This document shows positions 32,346 through 44,952 of a stretch of DNA of 64,000 bases, one piece after another. The DNA lies in NCBI GenBank assembly GCA_008933995.1, contig WARS01000034.1, positions 3,760,707 to 3,824,706 of the forward strand, given 5' to 3'. Position numbers and translations under genes: made by a program. Under the pieces are notes generated by a model. The model was given only the letters and a program-made list of their open reading frames with translations, did not search any database and was not told the origin of the DNA. The stretch's first letter is position 1. Each line of letters starts with the position of its first letter. The stretch is from Datnioides undecimradiatus. Lineage: Eukaryota > Chordata > Actinopteri > Lobotiformes > Datnioididae.

Positions 32346-33851
32346 CTACCTGCCCGGCAGACAGATAACGCTAATAGCTACCTGGCGAGCACAGCGGAGC
32401 ATGGAGCAGATAAAGAACCAAATATTTCCCTCAAGAGCTGGTTGAGACTAAAAGCTGGACACAAACACCACTTAAAACGGAAGCTTATGTTCATTTGTCA
32501 TTTGAAAATTGCCTCACAGGTGCAGTCAGAGATAATACGTCCACTGAATTATGGGAGATACAGTGCCAGTATCAGAGAGATGCGTCTGAAATGATGTCAG
32601 TAAGGAATGGAGATTAAGCTTTTAGGGAGTTTTTTTTCCTGATTGGAATTATGCGATGGTCCCTTGGGGAAGTTTGCGCCTTTTTCAATTAGTGTCCCAT
32701 TACACCATCGCTGTGATGTAACAGTAACATGGTTACACGGTGATACCAGAGTGGGTTTTATGATCACATCACACCAGATAACATTACAAACACGTTTTGC
32801 TCAAACTGGATGTTCAAAGCCAGATATGGAAAGTAAAAAAGAAGAGAAAAGCGTTTGTTGTTGTTGTTTTAAATCGAGATGAATAAATCAGTTTTATCTG
32901 ATGCATCCCATTTAAAGTTTTGACCTTTAGTTGCAGTGCCCTTGCCGGACCAACAGTTGAATTTGTTTGCGTAGCTGGCTGCGTGTGGCATGCAGACTTG
33001 AGACTCGTGGCCTATCAAAACGAGACATCTTGACATTTAATTACAGTGGTTATTTTGGGATAATCCATGCAAGATCCATCAAAAACTAGAGCAGTGCTAT
33101 CTCAGATAGCACATTTTGTCTTTTTGACTAAATCCTGACCTTTAAGCTGTAATTAGATGTGGAGAGAAGTCGTCGAGCTCGGAGACAATTGAGCAACTGT
33201 GTTGGTGCGAGCAACAATACGGACGAGTGAAGCACAGATTCTCGGTGCTGATCAGCTGGTGGCTGGCTCAGTTAATTCATGGTGTATTATGACTGATAGA
33301 GGAGGAGGTAATTAATGACAGAATGAATGTCTTTTCTCTTTTTAATGAAACAGTACGGACCTTTGGCCCTGAGGAGCGGGCCGTCCGCTGCATCAAATCC
33401 ACCCAATGAGACCGTTTTCTAGCAGCGAATGAGAAGCGAATGATCAGATTGAGAATTAATGACAGGTTATTGCCTCTGTTCTGCATCGAGATGACGTTCT
33501 ACTTCTGCCAATTAACAGTTGCGGCACTTTGATAAAAAAAAAAAATCTCATCGTCAGTATCCTCCTCCCTTTCTTTACATCTCCATTTATTTCTTCTTCT
33601 CATCTTTTCCCTGTTATAACCCTCCTTGTTCCCCCATGCCTCCCTATCGTTCCCTTGACAATCCACATAATATTACATAAAACAGGGCTCATGGTAGTAA
33701 GTGGATGAAAAAATAAATTGCCTTTACTTAGGAGACTCTTCTGCTTGCGTTTCCCAGTAAACAAACAGGGTTACATAAAGTCTACAAAGCCTCCAGATGG
33801 ACACGACCACGGTCCAGTCATTTGGCCAGGAGTCATTTCCAGCACAACACC

Positions 33852-33910
33852 GCACACAAAACACACACAAACATACACACACCTGTATGTGTGTGTGTGT
33901 GTGTGTGTGT
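33852..33910. repeat. (AC)n facing (GT)n microsatellite pair
   Basis: An imperfect AC tract (33,852-33,882) is followed within three bases by a GT tract (33,885-33,910), so the two halves are self-complementary and can form a hairpin. Confidence 0.9.
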
Positions 33911-36393
33911 TCCTGGGGCATTTAGGAGCTTATTCTCATTCCTTAATCCCATATTTGCTCGCTACACACTCACCTTTGCCACTGCCTTACATTCACCTTC
34001 ACCTTCAGAGCGACCTAAATCTCAATTAAAATCCTAACCTTTGAAGCAGGTTCGGGAAGATGTGCAAGCAATTCTGCATTTTCATGTAGAATAAGACACA
34101 CAACTCAATAGGTGGGTTAAATTAGGAGAGAAATAGCATTTATTTCAAGTTTTTCGTCGCAGTGACCAGGAAGCAGCATCCATATCTGCAGTGGAAAGCG
34201 CTACCTGGTTGACATTTGATATTTCATATCGACACATACCGCATCAGCAGATATTTGAGCCTATCCTTAATTTTTTATTGTGCCGTATATAAAATTAGAC
34301 ACACAGGGGTCATGAGCATGTGCAAATCAGTCACGTCCCTGTGGACTTCGCTATAGATAGCTGCTTGGCCAGGAGTCAGTGCCAGGTGGCATCTCAGAGG
34401 TAGCAAATGGAGCTGGCATCCACTGAACTGAAATGTGCAGGGTTAGCATGATAACTGCAAATATACTACAGCAATTTGAGTAGGTAGTATATGGGATATT
34501 ATAGAAAATAATCATTGATCGTTACCATACTCCTGCCAAAACATGTCTTTTTATAGCCCCCACAAGCCAGCTGAAACATCTTAATTCCCTTTGACTATAA
34601 TTTATGTCTGTGGAACATCCATTTGCATTTAGTAACGCAAAGAAACTGATATTGCAATATACAGAAGCCAAATTCAGCTGTCAACAGAATGATGTACTCA
34701 CCCACAAGGGGTGAATGTAGAGGACATCGGAGCATGCAGCCATAAATCAGGGGGATAATCAGACAGGCAGCACTATTCACCAGCCAGGGAGATGTTATAA
34801 AGTTGAGTGTTTGAGATCGTAGGTGCTGTATATCACTTTGGTTATCAAAGCAGCGCGCGCTATCACAGATGCTTTATTGAATTAGGCCAAAAACGCCTCC
34901 AACAGGCCCACCTCTGATTCCTGTTGTCTCTAAACCTTCCACGCTAGCAGAAATTCAGCTAAAGTGATGTTGACAGGATGGAGCGTCCACTGCTCCTTTG
35001 CTGTTAGAAATACATTTGTGGTGTGCCAAGACAGCACTTTAAAACATATCAGCTGTGTTTCAGCAACATCCATGTATGAGTTGTCATCTAAAGTTGGAAA
35101 ATGACAACAGTTTTTTGTGTTGTTAATTATTTATGAATCAAACACTTGATGCTTGGTTGGTAAGGTTAGTTCAGTTAATCTTGGAAAATATTATTAACAT
35201 ATATTTTGATGGAACAGCTGACTGAATCAGTAAAAGTCCAAATACTAGAACAAATGGCAGTTGCACGAAGCTCTCATGACTGCCGTAACTCTGAAACCTT
35301 GGCTGCAGCCCTGTTTCCTGTTTTATAATGTACGTTAACTCTGCCTTTGACTTCTCATTTGGCCACGCACAAATGCAGAGGGAGTGAAGATTCTCAGCGA
35401 TGACCCTCCCACTCTGCCTCTGTCGTAGCACCAGCGTCCTGCTCCCCACACACGGACCAGAGAGTGCAGGTTTTACAGTGCGTTTAAGTCATTTCATATA
35501 GTTTGTGCACATCCCCCGTACTCATTGAGAGCCAGAGAGAGAAACGAGTGGGTAAAAGTAGTTTATGTGATAGTGTGTGAATAAATTTCCTTTCTCACCC
35601 TGCCCAATCAGATTTTATTGTCACCGGACCTTGTTTATCTCCTCTACTGAGTCAGCAAGGACGAGTGCCCTATTATGTGTCCTCCTCTTATTGTATATAC
35701 ATTATTGTTGTGTTAATCTCTCGCTGCCTGCTGTATGCCCACAGGCACAGCTGACCTCTGCCTGCTCCAACCACAGAGAATCATTGATTCTCCTGCATTC
35801 ACACACACATCTGCACACATATACAAGAAATGTCTTGTATATGTCGCACATATGTCTTTGTTCTGTGGCACTGGGAGTTCAAGAGTGGCTGAGATACACA
35901 CACGCGGCTGACACACACATGCTCGCTGTAAGTACAGCTGCCGGTGTCTGCGCTTAGTAGCAGCTCTAAAGTTGGCACACATCTGTTCATGCATTGATCC
36001 ATCCGCTCCGTGTGCAAGCCGCGTGTGTGGGGAAAGGGTGTATGTGTGTGAGTGCCGGACACACTGAATGTAACACATCTCTCTGATGATGCCGTGTACG
36101 GTGGGGGGGAGGTTTTCCCAACATTGTCCCCTGCGATCTCACACCGCGTGACACCCTCCCCTGCATTGCATGTGTGCGCGCGTCGTTGTCCGTGCATTCA
36201 TTTGTGTGTGTGTTTGTGAGTGAATGGAGTTTATCCCCGCTGGCCCAGATGCCCCGGCTAAATCCATCACCAGCGGTGCTGCACAGTGGTGCTAAGCTGG
36301 AACATTTGGCACCAAGCTAGGAATAAAAAAAAAGAAAAACAGGAACACACTCAGACATACACATATGCACGCACACACATAGAAAATTGAGTT
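33911..36393. other. Noncoding interval
   Basis: It contains a 12-bp-arm hairpin at 35,817-35,844 and CA/GT short tracts near 35,800-36,060. No gene could be supported. Confidence 0.5.
35817..35844. repeat. Short inverted repeat (12-bp arms, 4-nt loop)
   Basis: ACATATACAAGA, loop AATG, then TCTTGTATATGT. It sits in noncoding sequence and its role is unknown. Confidence 0.85.
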
Positions 36394-36399
36394 TTGGGA

Positions 36400-36577
36400 T
36401 TTTTTTTTTTTTTAAAGAGATTCAGAAGTGGATTTTTTAGTGGAGGAGTTGGACTCAGGGAGCGGGACAGGAGCTCTTTCTCCGACGCTCTGAGCCTTTT
36501 GGTGGTGGTGGGGCCGGGGCGTCCATCCCACTCTCTCCACCCATCCATTCCTTCATCTGTCCGGTCCGGCTGGCAGG
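36400..36577 (+). promoter_or_regulatory. Candidate promoter / 5' leader of the 36.6-kb exon
   Basis: GC content rises sharply relative to its flanks, with GGTGGTGGTGGGGCCGGGGC at about 36,501-36,520 and CCGGTCCGG just before the ATG. It could equally hold the polypyrimidine tract of an acceptor (ggcag at 36,572-36,576). Confidence 0.35.
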
Positions 36578-36627
36578 ATGGAGCCGTGCGACGACGATGA
36601 CGAACTGGGGATGTTAACAGCTTTCCA
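36578..36627 (+). CDS. Candidate short coding exon (alternative first or cassette exon of FRMPD4)
   Basis: The ATG has A at -3 and G at +4 and is followed by an acidic peptide, MEPCDDDDELGMLTAF, ending at the perfect donor CCA|gtaagt in phase 2. It is too short to identify by similarity. A possible acceptor ggcag directly precedes the G at 36,577. If used, the 28,013 exon joins it in frame, because GA plus G completes a codon before the ATG. It is on the same strand as, and 18.8 kb upstream of, FRMPD4 exon 1. Confidence 0.38.
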
Positions 36628-37990
36628 GTAAGTTCCGGTGTCCCCGGACGCTTGTTGTTGTGTACTTACTGTAATTGTTGTGCAGAGCGCACGTCATCTT
36701 TGTGGTGAATTTCTGTGAGTTGAAGATACATTTTCAGCCATCCCCACCTCTTTCAGCACTTCCTAATCAGAGTGTTAGAGCTTTTTAGAGCAGGCTTTGT
36801 TCATTAAGCTCCTTGGGAGGTTTACATGGAGGTCGCTGCTGGTTGTTGGAGCCTGTCGCAGGCCTCTCGTTCAGTCTTAGATTCTATGTGTGTACTGTTG
36901 CACTGTTTCCGACCCATTTTTCAGTGTGTGATCTTATAGCTGCTTTGTTTTCATCTGAAACATGCCGTGTACATGGATTATGTGGTTTGTGGATTAAGTG
37001 TATGTTTTTTCTGTTCTTCTTAGCCAAAGTCAACTCTGCACTGTGTCTCCTGGTGTCACAGAGCATTGTTTAGCGCTGGATATTGAACAGAAAACCTCAT
37101 TTAAATCAATCTTTTGGAGAAGCTGAAATACAAAGTTGAAACATGTGAGCGAGCAGGAGTCAGAATGTAGAGTGGAGTGGTGGAAGGAGTGTGGTGGGGA
37201 AACATAATGCAACCTGCTTTAATCTTAAAAACAGCTTAAAAATCATTCTGATGTCATACTGACTTGTAATTGGGCAAATTGTGCCTCTTTCATTGCATCT
37301 GCACCCCCAACTACAGGTTGTCAGCTGAGAGGAAGTTAGCTTGGCCTTTTCAGTGCAAGTCTACTGTTGTTCAGCTACACTGGCTCAGAAAATATCAATC
37401 TGCCTCACTGTATGTGGTTAATTTACTGTAAATCAGACTACAAATGAGGCAAAATGTTGGATAATCAATAGACACTGGAGTTGTTCCAGTTTCTGATCTG
37501 AACTGATTTTGGTGAACCTGGATTATATTTTATGAGGACATACCTTCTGTGATTCATATTGTTTCCTGATGGACACATATAGCTGCCATTAGCCAGCCAG
37601 TGGGAAATGCTGGCAGGCAGCTGCAGAGTGAGGACCACTGGCTTTGCAGCTAACAGCTATAGCTAGCAGTTAGCAAATGCTGTCACCCACAAGTAAAGCT
37701 ATTAAGTGGTCCAGTGGGAAAACAATTACACAGGAGTCGTGAAACGGAACTGCACTCTGAAACTGTTTGCAACAAACTGCAGAAATATTAATGAAATAAA
37801 AGTAGCAGTCGCACACAAAACAAATAAGTATAGTAAAAACAGGAAATAACATTTTAAAGAATCACCCTATTACTATTATTTAGTAGTTTGATGTTTTTGT
37901 GTGGGGTGTGTAGCTAATTCTATCTGCTTCTTACTAATAATGGATAACATTTTATAGATTCTAATACTATATAGGAAATCTTGACCTGAA
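36628..37990. other. Noncoding interval
   Basis: No supported gene, and no repeat I can name. Frames near 36,813-37,212 lack coding character. Confidence 0.5.
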
Positions 37991-38098
37991 GAGTAACTGG
38001 TAACTATAACTGTCAAATATAATGGAGTAAAAAACACAGTATTTTGCTTTTAAACGTAGTCGAGTAGGAGTACGAAGTCATTGCTCCTCAGTACTTAC
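37991..38098 (+). repeat. Short interspersed repeat (GTAACTAAAGCTGTCAAAT family), copy A
   Basis: Landmarks in order are GTAACTATAACTGTCAAAT, AATGGAGTAAAAAACACAGT and AACGTAGTCGAGTAGGAGTA. It matches copy B at 39.66 kb and a fish repeat I recall (GTAGTGGAGTAAAAAGTACA type). Confidence 0.55.
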
Positions 38099-38842
38099 TT
38101 TGCAACTCAGCGAGGCTACTGTAGAAACTATCACAATCAGCAGGGTTTGTGTCTCTACTGATACTGTGTAGGCATTTTCTAACCACTTAGGGTGATCTGC
38201 TGTGGTTTTGCATCCCCGATCAAATTGAAAGGAGTGGGATGCAAAATGGCAGTAGGCTACTGTCAATCTTCTCTCCAGTCTTTAAAATAAATCAGGCCAT
38301 GATTTTCATGTGTTAAACAGCTAATGGTGTCTGTCTGACTGTTAGCACAGTTAGCATTGTTGTTACTGATCTCCTCCACATCGACAGCGTCACCGTCTCG
38401 TTTTGTTTTTCTCAGTCATCTCTTGACTGTCATCACACCCGATCTGAGCAAGCTGCTGGATTTACCGCCGCACCGTCTTGCGGCAGGCTTTAAAGCAGCC
38501 ATATTGTAATCTTGCTCACTGAATCGACGGCATGTGAGTCGTTCGTTACATAAGGCCGAGGTGGCTCCAAGCAGCAGAGAAATCCAGGACCTTGTAATTA
38601 CTGAACACACTTAGAGATTACATCATGGATTGAGGGGGTTTAGCTAGCTGGCTGCTGCGAAGTGTGGCTCTGTGGTGTGTGTGCGTGTGCGGTCTCATAA
38701 AATGTCATTATTTTGAACATATATTTGTATACATGTCGCTCCATGCACTGTGCATATTAAGAATGTAAATACATGTGCATGTGCATAGCAGGCTATAAGG
38801 ACCAGTTGTGGCGTCACTTATTATACTGAGTAACAGAGTCTC

Positions 38843-38857
38843 GGGGGGGGGGGGGGG
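38843..38857. repeat. G15 homopolymer
   Basis: Fifteen consecutive G residues; probable length polymorphism or sequencing uncertainty. Confidence 0.9.
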
Positions 38858-39056
38858 ATTTAATTGTTTTTATATCATCCCTTCAACAGCCGGATGGTGT
38901 GTTTGCTCTACTGATTGTCATTCAAAGTGATAATCCTCATATAAACCCATGGACACGTTAAGATCATGTGATTGATGGACTGTCAGCTAGGCAAATTTCA
39001 TTTTGACTGGGCTGTAACAAGGCACCCTAGCCTAGCCTTCAACTACGGACCGTCAA

Positions 39057-39101
39057 GCTCACCTGCTAATTAGCTGTGTGACAGCTAATTAGCAGGTGAG
39101 C
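39057..39101. repeat. Near-perfect hairpin with mirrored E-box and homeodomain sites
   Basis: Arms of 21 bp (39,057-39,077 and 39,081-39,101) are exact reverse complements around a 3-nt loop, GTG. Each arm carries CACCTG (E-box) directly followed by CTAATTAGCTGT (homeodomain core TAATTA plus CAGCT). It is not related to the terminal repeats of any element seen here. Confidence 0.85.
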
Positions 39102-39660
39102 AGAGAAGCAGTTAAAAGGAGACAAATGATGTAAATATACACGATGTTTCAAACACGTCTGGTGGATTGATATCGGGACAGGGCAGGGCAGGAGGCGCCT
39201 CTGTCACATGACAGGATATGTGCAGTGCTCATATTTAGAGTTGTCATTTTATAATTGACACATAGTTAATGGAACAGAGCCCTCATCTGCTTTAACTTAT
39301 TAAAAAGTGGGTGCCAGCTAAAGCACACATACCTAATACAACATAACATTGGAGGAATTAAACAGACACTTTAGTTAAGTAAAAGAAAATGCACCTACAA
39401 CATCAAAATAGAAAACATGTCCCCGTCACTGGTGACAAGCTATTCAAATAATTAACAGGAAAAGCAGCAAATCATCACATTTTGGAAGCTGGTGCCAGTT
39501 TTTAATTGAATAACGACTTAAATAAGTATCGGGATCATTGCAAATGGAATTTCTGTCAGTCAGCTAATTAATTGGCTGATCATTTTAGCTGTGGTGTTGC
39601 CTGTTTTACAACACAAATGTATTTTATTCACCCCACATGTGTTTTGTGCAACAGTCTTCA

Positions 39661-39795
39661 AGTTACCAGGTAACTAAAGCTGTCAAATCATTGTAGTGAC
39701 AAGAGAACTACAGTATTTCTATCTGAAATGATGAATAGAGTAGAGATTATTTCAGTTTTGTTCTTGAGTAAATTTACTTAGTTACTCATCTTCTG
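39661..39795 (+). repeat. Short interspersed repeat (GTAACTAAAGCTGTCAAAT family), copy B
   Basis: It holds GTAACTAAAGCTGTCAAATC, then TTGTAGTGACAAGAGAACTA, and ends GAGTAAATTTACTTAGTTAC, the family's usual 3' end as I recall it. Confidence 0.55.
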
Positions 39796-42700
39796 AACTT
39801 CATGGTGCGTTTTACAGTTCTGTCTCCCTTCTCTCTTCCTACCTCACCTTAAACCCATGCAGCTGCTGGTCAGCAGCGGGCTGCGAGATTGAGGAAGCGC
39901 CAGATCGCAGCATCATTGTCGAAGGATTACAGCAACGAGGTGATAGGTCATTGGCCAGGAAACATGTGGCCCAGAAAGCAGACAAATGAAATTTGATTCA
40001 GATTCAGACTCGGCTCTGCTCTGCTGTGTCAGTCAGACAGACAGGCAGCCGCGGACTGATTTCTTTTTTTTTTCTCAATCTCTCCACCTGCTGTTCCTGG
40101 TTTCCAAACCACTGATATTCCAAATATTTGAATGTTGACTCAGCAGCTGCAGAATGAGTGACACACATTATGTTACAAGTGAAACCAAGTGAACCTGCTG
40201 TGCTTTTATCTTTCCTGTTACTGCACAGAGGGCTTGCAACAAGCTGAAATCTGTGGCGCTGTTCTGTAGTAGTCGGCAATACCACGCCGAGGCTGGAACC
40301 TGTGATGCTGCAATAGTGTACATCATTGACACAATCACAGGAGATGACGGGGAGAAGTTCATTTCTTGGCTGTGATTCTTCATCTGATGTTGAAAGTGTG
40401 CCGACATCCCACAAAAGAATCACCGGGGTGATCTTTTTATATTTTTATCCAATTTCACTTCCATTTCATTGTACACACCAGTCTCAAATGTTTGTGAAAA
40501 TTGAATGTGATGAAATTCAGTGGCTTCCTGTCGACACTGAGGCTTTTTAATGCAAGTGAAGTAAGGTTCCATGGCTGCTTTGTCAGGGCCCGAATCCAAT
40601 TCTCCCATTCTCCGTGAACGTGCAGAGAAGTTGTGTGTCTAATGAAAGTGCGCTCCCTTTGATTATAATCTGCTGTCGCTCCACCTCTGTGCCCCGCTGC
40701 ACCGCAGGATGTTTCTGGTCGGATTGGTTGGGTCGGGCTGGAGGGGCCGCGAGGCCAAATCGGTCATAGGCCGATTAGTTTGCTGGCAGGCGCTGAAAGT
40801 CTAGTCCTCCTTCTCCTCCTCTTCTTCCGCCCGTCACATGGAAATTCATGTAAACTCCTGTTGGCTGCAGGAAGCAAACGGAAATGATTTGGAATGCATC
40901 ATGAAAAACATCACCATAACAATCACCAACTCTGCTCTTCCAGTTCAGATTTTAACGATCCAGCATGTCTGGAAGGAAATATAAAAAAACAAAAAACCCA
41001 TGCACAATAGTACGATTTTAAATATTCCAAATATTTATTCAGTTTTATTTATCGTTGTACCCAAAAAGTATACAGCAGGGCTGCAAATCTGCCAACAGAA
41101 GTAGGGTGTCAGCTTCCACTGTAGCTTTTATATGATAGCAAATGTCTTGTAAAATACCCACTGCTGTTTGCATCCCCACAGTCTGTGGCTGACTCTGCCA
41201 TCATTACACTTTATGCATGTTATATTACATATTATAGGCAATAGTTAATTAGAAATATTTAATGTATTTTGTGTAATGCTGAGATGTGCAGCGTATACGT
41301 CTGCGTGCGCTTTAGAGTACTAAAGTGGAAACGATCACGATTTGACTTTCTGCTTCCAAACTTAAGGGCAGGCAAAGAACACAGACAGAAAAGGACAAAC
41401 AGGCCCAGAGAAGAATGACGAAGGACAATAGTTTTGCAATCTGACCAATGAACAGATGCTTACAAATGTGTCACATGACATGAACGCTGGTGAAAGAACC
41501 GCAGTTATATTCAGGTCTATTGAGACGAGTTCACTGTAGCGCGCCCTCTCCTCTGCTTCCCTGCTACAGACTGACACATCATCAGAACTAAAAGTTTGCC
41601 ATGCACCATATTAATGTACCGTAAACACTGCTGCACCTGTGCTGACGTGTGTGTGTGTGTGTCCTGTAAATGATGGACTTTTGACAGGACATGTGAAGCT
41701 GAACACATCACTGAGTGTGACGTGTTCGTTTATGAGAACCTGCTACGGCAGGTATTGACATGGCATCAGCGGGACGCTCGCTTGTTGTTGTTGTTGTGTG
41801 TTTATTTAGCCTCATTGTTCACTCATGCAGGACCTAATGGAAGGAGAGGATGATAATCTCACTGGGAGTACCTCTTATCACACACAATGCCCTTCAGTTG
41901 AATCAGCGGGTGTGGCTGTGCGTGCGCGTATCTGGACGCGTGGACCAGACGTGTAACCGCGTACTGCACTAAGTGGGGATTAGCGGTGCAAATCCGTCGC
42001 CTGTTTCCAAACAGTCAGAGATCTTTCATAAATGGCAGATGAGCTAATGTGCAAAGCCACAATCCTTTAATGACCGAACGCAGCTATGGTGCCCCCCCCC
42101 CGCCAGCTAAAGGGCATTTCCATTCAACAGGGTATCCCATGATGCTTGCCTGTGCATGTCTACCGCAGGAACGCTGTGATTTATAACACATGCCACTTAG
42201 TTGCATATGTTCTGAGCTGCGTGTCCCTTGCATGTTAAATGATTACAACAGATGGAAAAGATTTGGATTTACTAGTTTTTTCTCACCCATAATATTTGTT
42301 TGTCACATTATATTGTTTGATGCTGCGACTTTTATGCCAGATTGACTCAAAATTATATGTTTTGTATTAGAGTTGCACTTAATTCTCATTAGAAGCGTTA
42401 ACATTTCCTTTTCATTTTGACTTTATTGCCTCATTAACATTCAGATCACCACACAGATTCAGCATCAGTGAGCCTGCAGCAGTGGTTTACATTGTTAAAG
42501 TCCTTTTAAAGCCAGTGCTCAAAGTCAGTATTTGTGAACTGGCAATATGATTTATTAAAAAACCTACCTGAGAAGCAAAATTGAATAATAACACAGGGTT
42601 CTTTGCACCACGCTTGTATTGTGTGTGAAATATACTGTGCCTCAGCCAAAACTGAGGTTGACAAGTCCATTAATTTAGAGCTAAAAGCCGAATTTCATGG

Positions 42701-42964
42701 TACAAAGTCAGCAAGGAAGACGTTTTTGCTCTATGGAAACGGAAGATTTAAGTACGACTCGTTTATTCTGCAGAGCGGTACATCATGAGCACTCTGCATC
42801 AGCTCCTGTGGGCTCAGTGGGGGTGGTCCTGCAGGTCAAGCTGGTCTATTTCATCTGTTTGCTGCATAGACAGAACCAACCATCTCAACAACTCATTGAT
42901 TAGCAGATTGTATCTTTGTTTACGCCACAAAAAAAACAGTGTAATAACAAGTGATAGTGACTCT
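39796..42964. other. Noncoding interval
   Basis: No gene supported. It includes a C10 run at 42,092-42,101 and a GT run at about 41,648-41,662. Frames at 40,004-40,423 and 41,362-41,711 lack coding character. Confidence 0.5.
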
Positions 42965-43105
42965 ATGGGTGTGTCTGAGATAGCTGTTTGCCCCTGTTTC
43001 CACTCTCTGTGTAATGTTAAGCTAACTTGCTGCTAGCAGTTACTCTCATATTCGTTGTGGAGTAGCAGTATCGATCCTTTCATCTGCAAGAAAGAACATT
43101 TCCTA
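42965..43105 (+). repeat. TTAGCATAAAG-family repeat, 3' half
   Basis: Landmarks are GCCCCTGTTTCCACTCTCTG, GTTAAGCTAACTTGCTGCT, TACTCTCATATTCG, AGTATCGATCCTTTCATCTG and CAAGAAAGAACATTTCC, in the order I recall for this percomorph repeat. Compare 60,055-60,088. Confidence 0.55.
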
Positions 43106-43908
43106 CAACATCTATTGAAGTGAAATGGCACAGTGTGAAACCATGGTTACCAGCTATGAACGTATTCAGTGGCTAATCATAATTGAGTTAATACATATTT
43201 ACAGTTTATCATCGCTTTACATGCTCGGACCGGTGGCAGTGTGTTTTACAGTCTGCCAGTTTCTGATAATCCTTATGGAAAGTCTCCAGCATTCGTCCTG
43301 TAACAGTGCAGTCCCTGCAGTCTAAACGCACTTCACAAAGTAAAGTTGCTTTAAAAGCCCAACACAGAGAGCACAATGCCGCCTCTCAGCTGCAGTTCCA
43401 AAACAAAACACTGTTATGTATTGCTCCCACTTCCACAGAACACTTCCACCATTGCTCTGTTTTCCCCTCTCATCACTAGAAGGGCTGCCCACTTATGTCC
43501 AGCGACACTGGGACTGTTGCCCAAACGAGAAGCCCGCGGCCCCTTTGTCATCACACATTATTGGTCCTCAGCCTGGTAATCACGCTGTTAGTCTCACTCC
43601 GCAAACACTTTTTAAAATAGTATTTCTATATTTTCCAGCTTCTATTTTCAAAATTTCTATTTAGTAATCTACATTTGTGTTTTAGATTATCGTAAAGTTT
43701 TAATTTGCCACAGATTATTGCATCATTTTGCAGCTGTATATAAAGAAGCTGCACTGCTGTAATGAGTTCCTATATAAGTGAGCGGTTTTCACTGAGAGGC
43801 AGACTCTTGCGCACATGTTTGTATGTGATTGCATGCGTGCCCGTGTGTGTGAGTGGATTTGGCAGGCAGACTGTTGGCTCCTCCGGTCGCCTCGAGAGAT
43901 GCGCCTCA

Positions 43909-43937
43909 CCAAAAAAAAAAACCAAAAAAAAACCCCC
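43909..43937. repeat. A-rich / C-rich homopolymer cluster
   Basis: Two poly(A) runs separated by CC and followed by a C run. Confidence 0.85.
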
Positions 43938-44183
43938 AGCATATCTCTCGTCAGCATTCAAGCTCAGTGAGTGAGCGCATGTGTGGTAATTAAATGTCAT
44001 GCTGGGCTTGAAGAATAGCTAATAGCATTTGATCAATTTGCTCAGTCTGCACATGGCTCTCCGTCTCTGCATTCTGATGTGTGTGCAGGCCTGGCATGAT
44101 GAGAATATGTGCAATGCGTGCAACCGGACAGTGGATATGTACTCCAGAAGAAGATGTCATGTTTTGCTTGGAAAGCTTTTTTT

Positions 44184-44210
44184 GTGTGTGTGTGTGTGTG
44201 TATGCGTGTG
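44184..44210. repeat. (GT)n microsatellite
   Basis: GT tract with one TATGC interruption, preceded by a T run. Confidence 0.9.
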
Positions 44211-44952
44211 TTTACAGCTCACGTGTGGAAGCGACCCCCACAAATAGCTCAGGGTTCTGGGGCAGCCAGCAGCTTGCTAATACGCTGCGAGGTGACAAAC
44301 AGCTCCCGTCGTTTCCCGCTCTCCCTTATCTCCTAAGTGTCTCCGACAAGCTCCATTATTGAAGAGGGACGTTTAGTAGGCTGACAGCAGGAGGCATGAG
44401 GGAAGAGGGAGAGACAGAGAGGCAGGAACCAAAAGAGAACTGAGCCAAATGTGTTATTTGTTTAAAACCACACGGAGTGCCCTACGGGTTCAAAGCGCCT
44501 GTTGCCTGCCAGGTACAGCAGCTATGCCAGGCAGTTACAGACTCTGGGAGGACATTAGACAAACTTTTAATATAAAAACATGTGCTCATGGGCCCGTGGA
44601 AAAGTTTTTTGCGGGATGTATCATCTTTTGGACCGCCAAAAAGGCCTAAACAGTTTAAAATGTTTTTGAAAAGGGATAGATGGATAGAGTGTGATATTTT
44701 TGATCAAATTACAGCAGCGGGATACACCAGCGATCGGAGAGAATCACTGAAAAGTGTTGACTTGATGCCAAACAGCAGCTCAAAATCAACTACGAGGCTG
44801 AACACGTCAAGTCAGTGAACAAGTCATCTAAACTGCCCCGCCACCACACTTTATGTTTTAGATAAGGAAGGTTAATCAAACCACAGAGAATACATGAGTG
44901 AATGCTATGCAGGAGCTCATTTTAGTTCCTTCTGAGCTACTGGCCAAGTATA

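Noticed and set aside
35713..36197. Overlapping minus-strand frames of 121-132 codons
   Set aside because: They are cysteine/histidine-rich products of CA/GT-containing DNA with no conserved spacing of a zinc-finger type.
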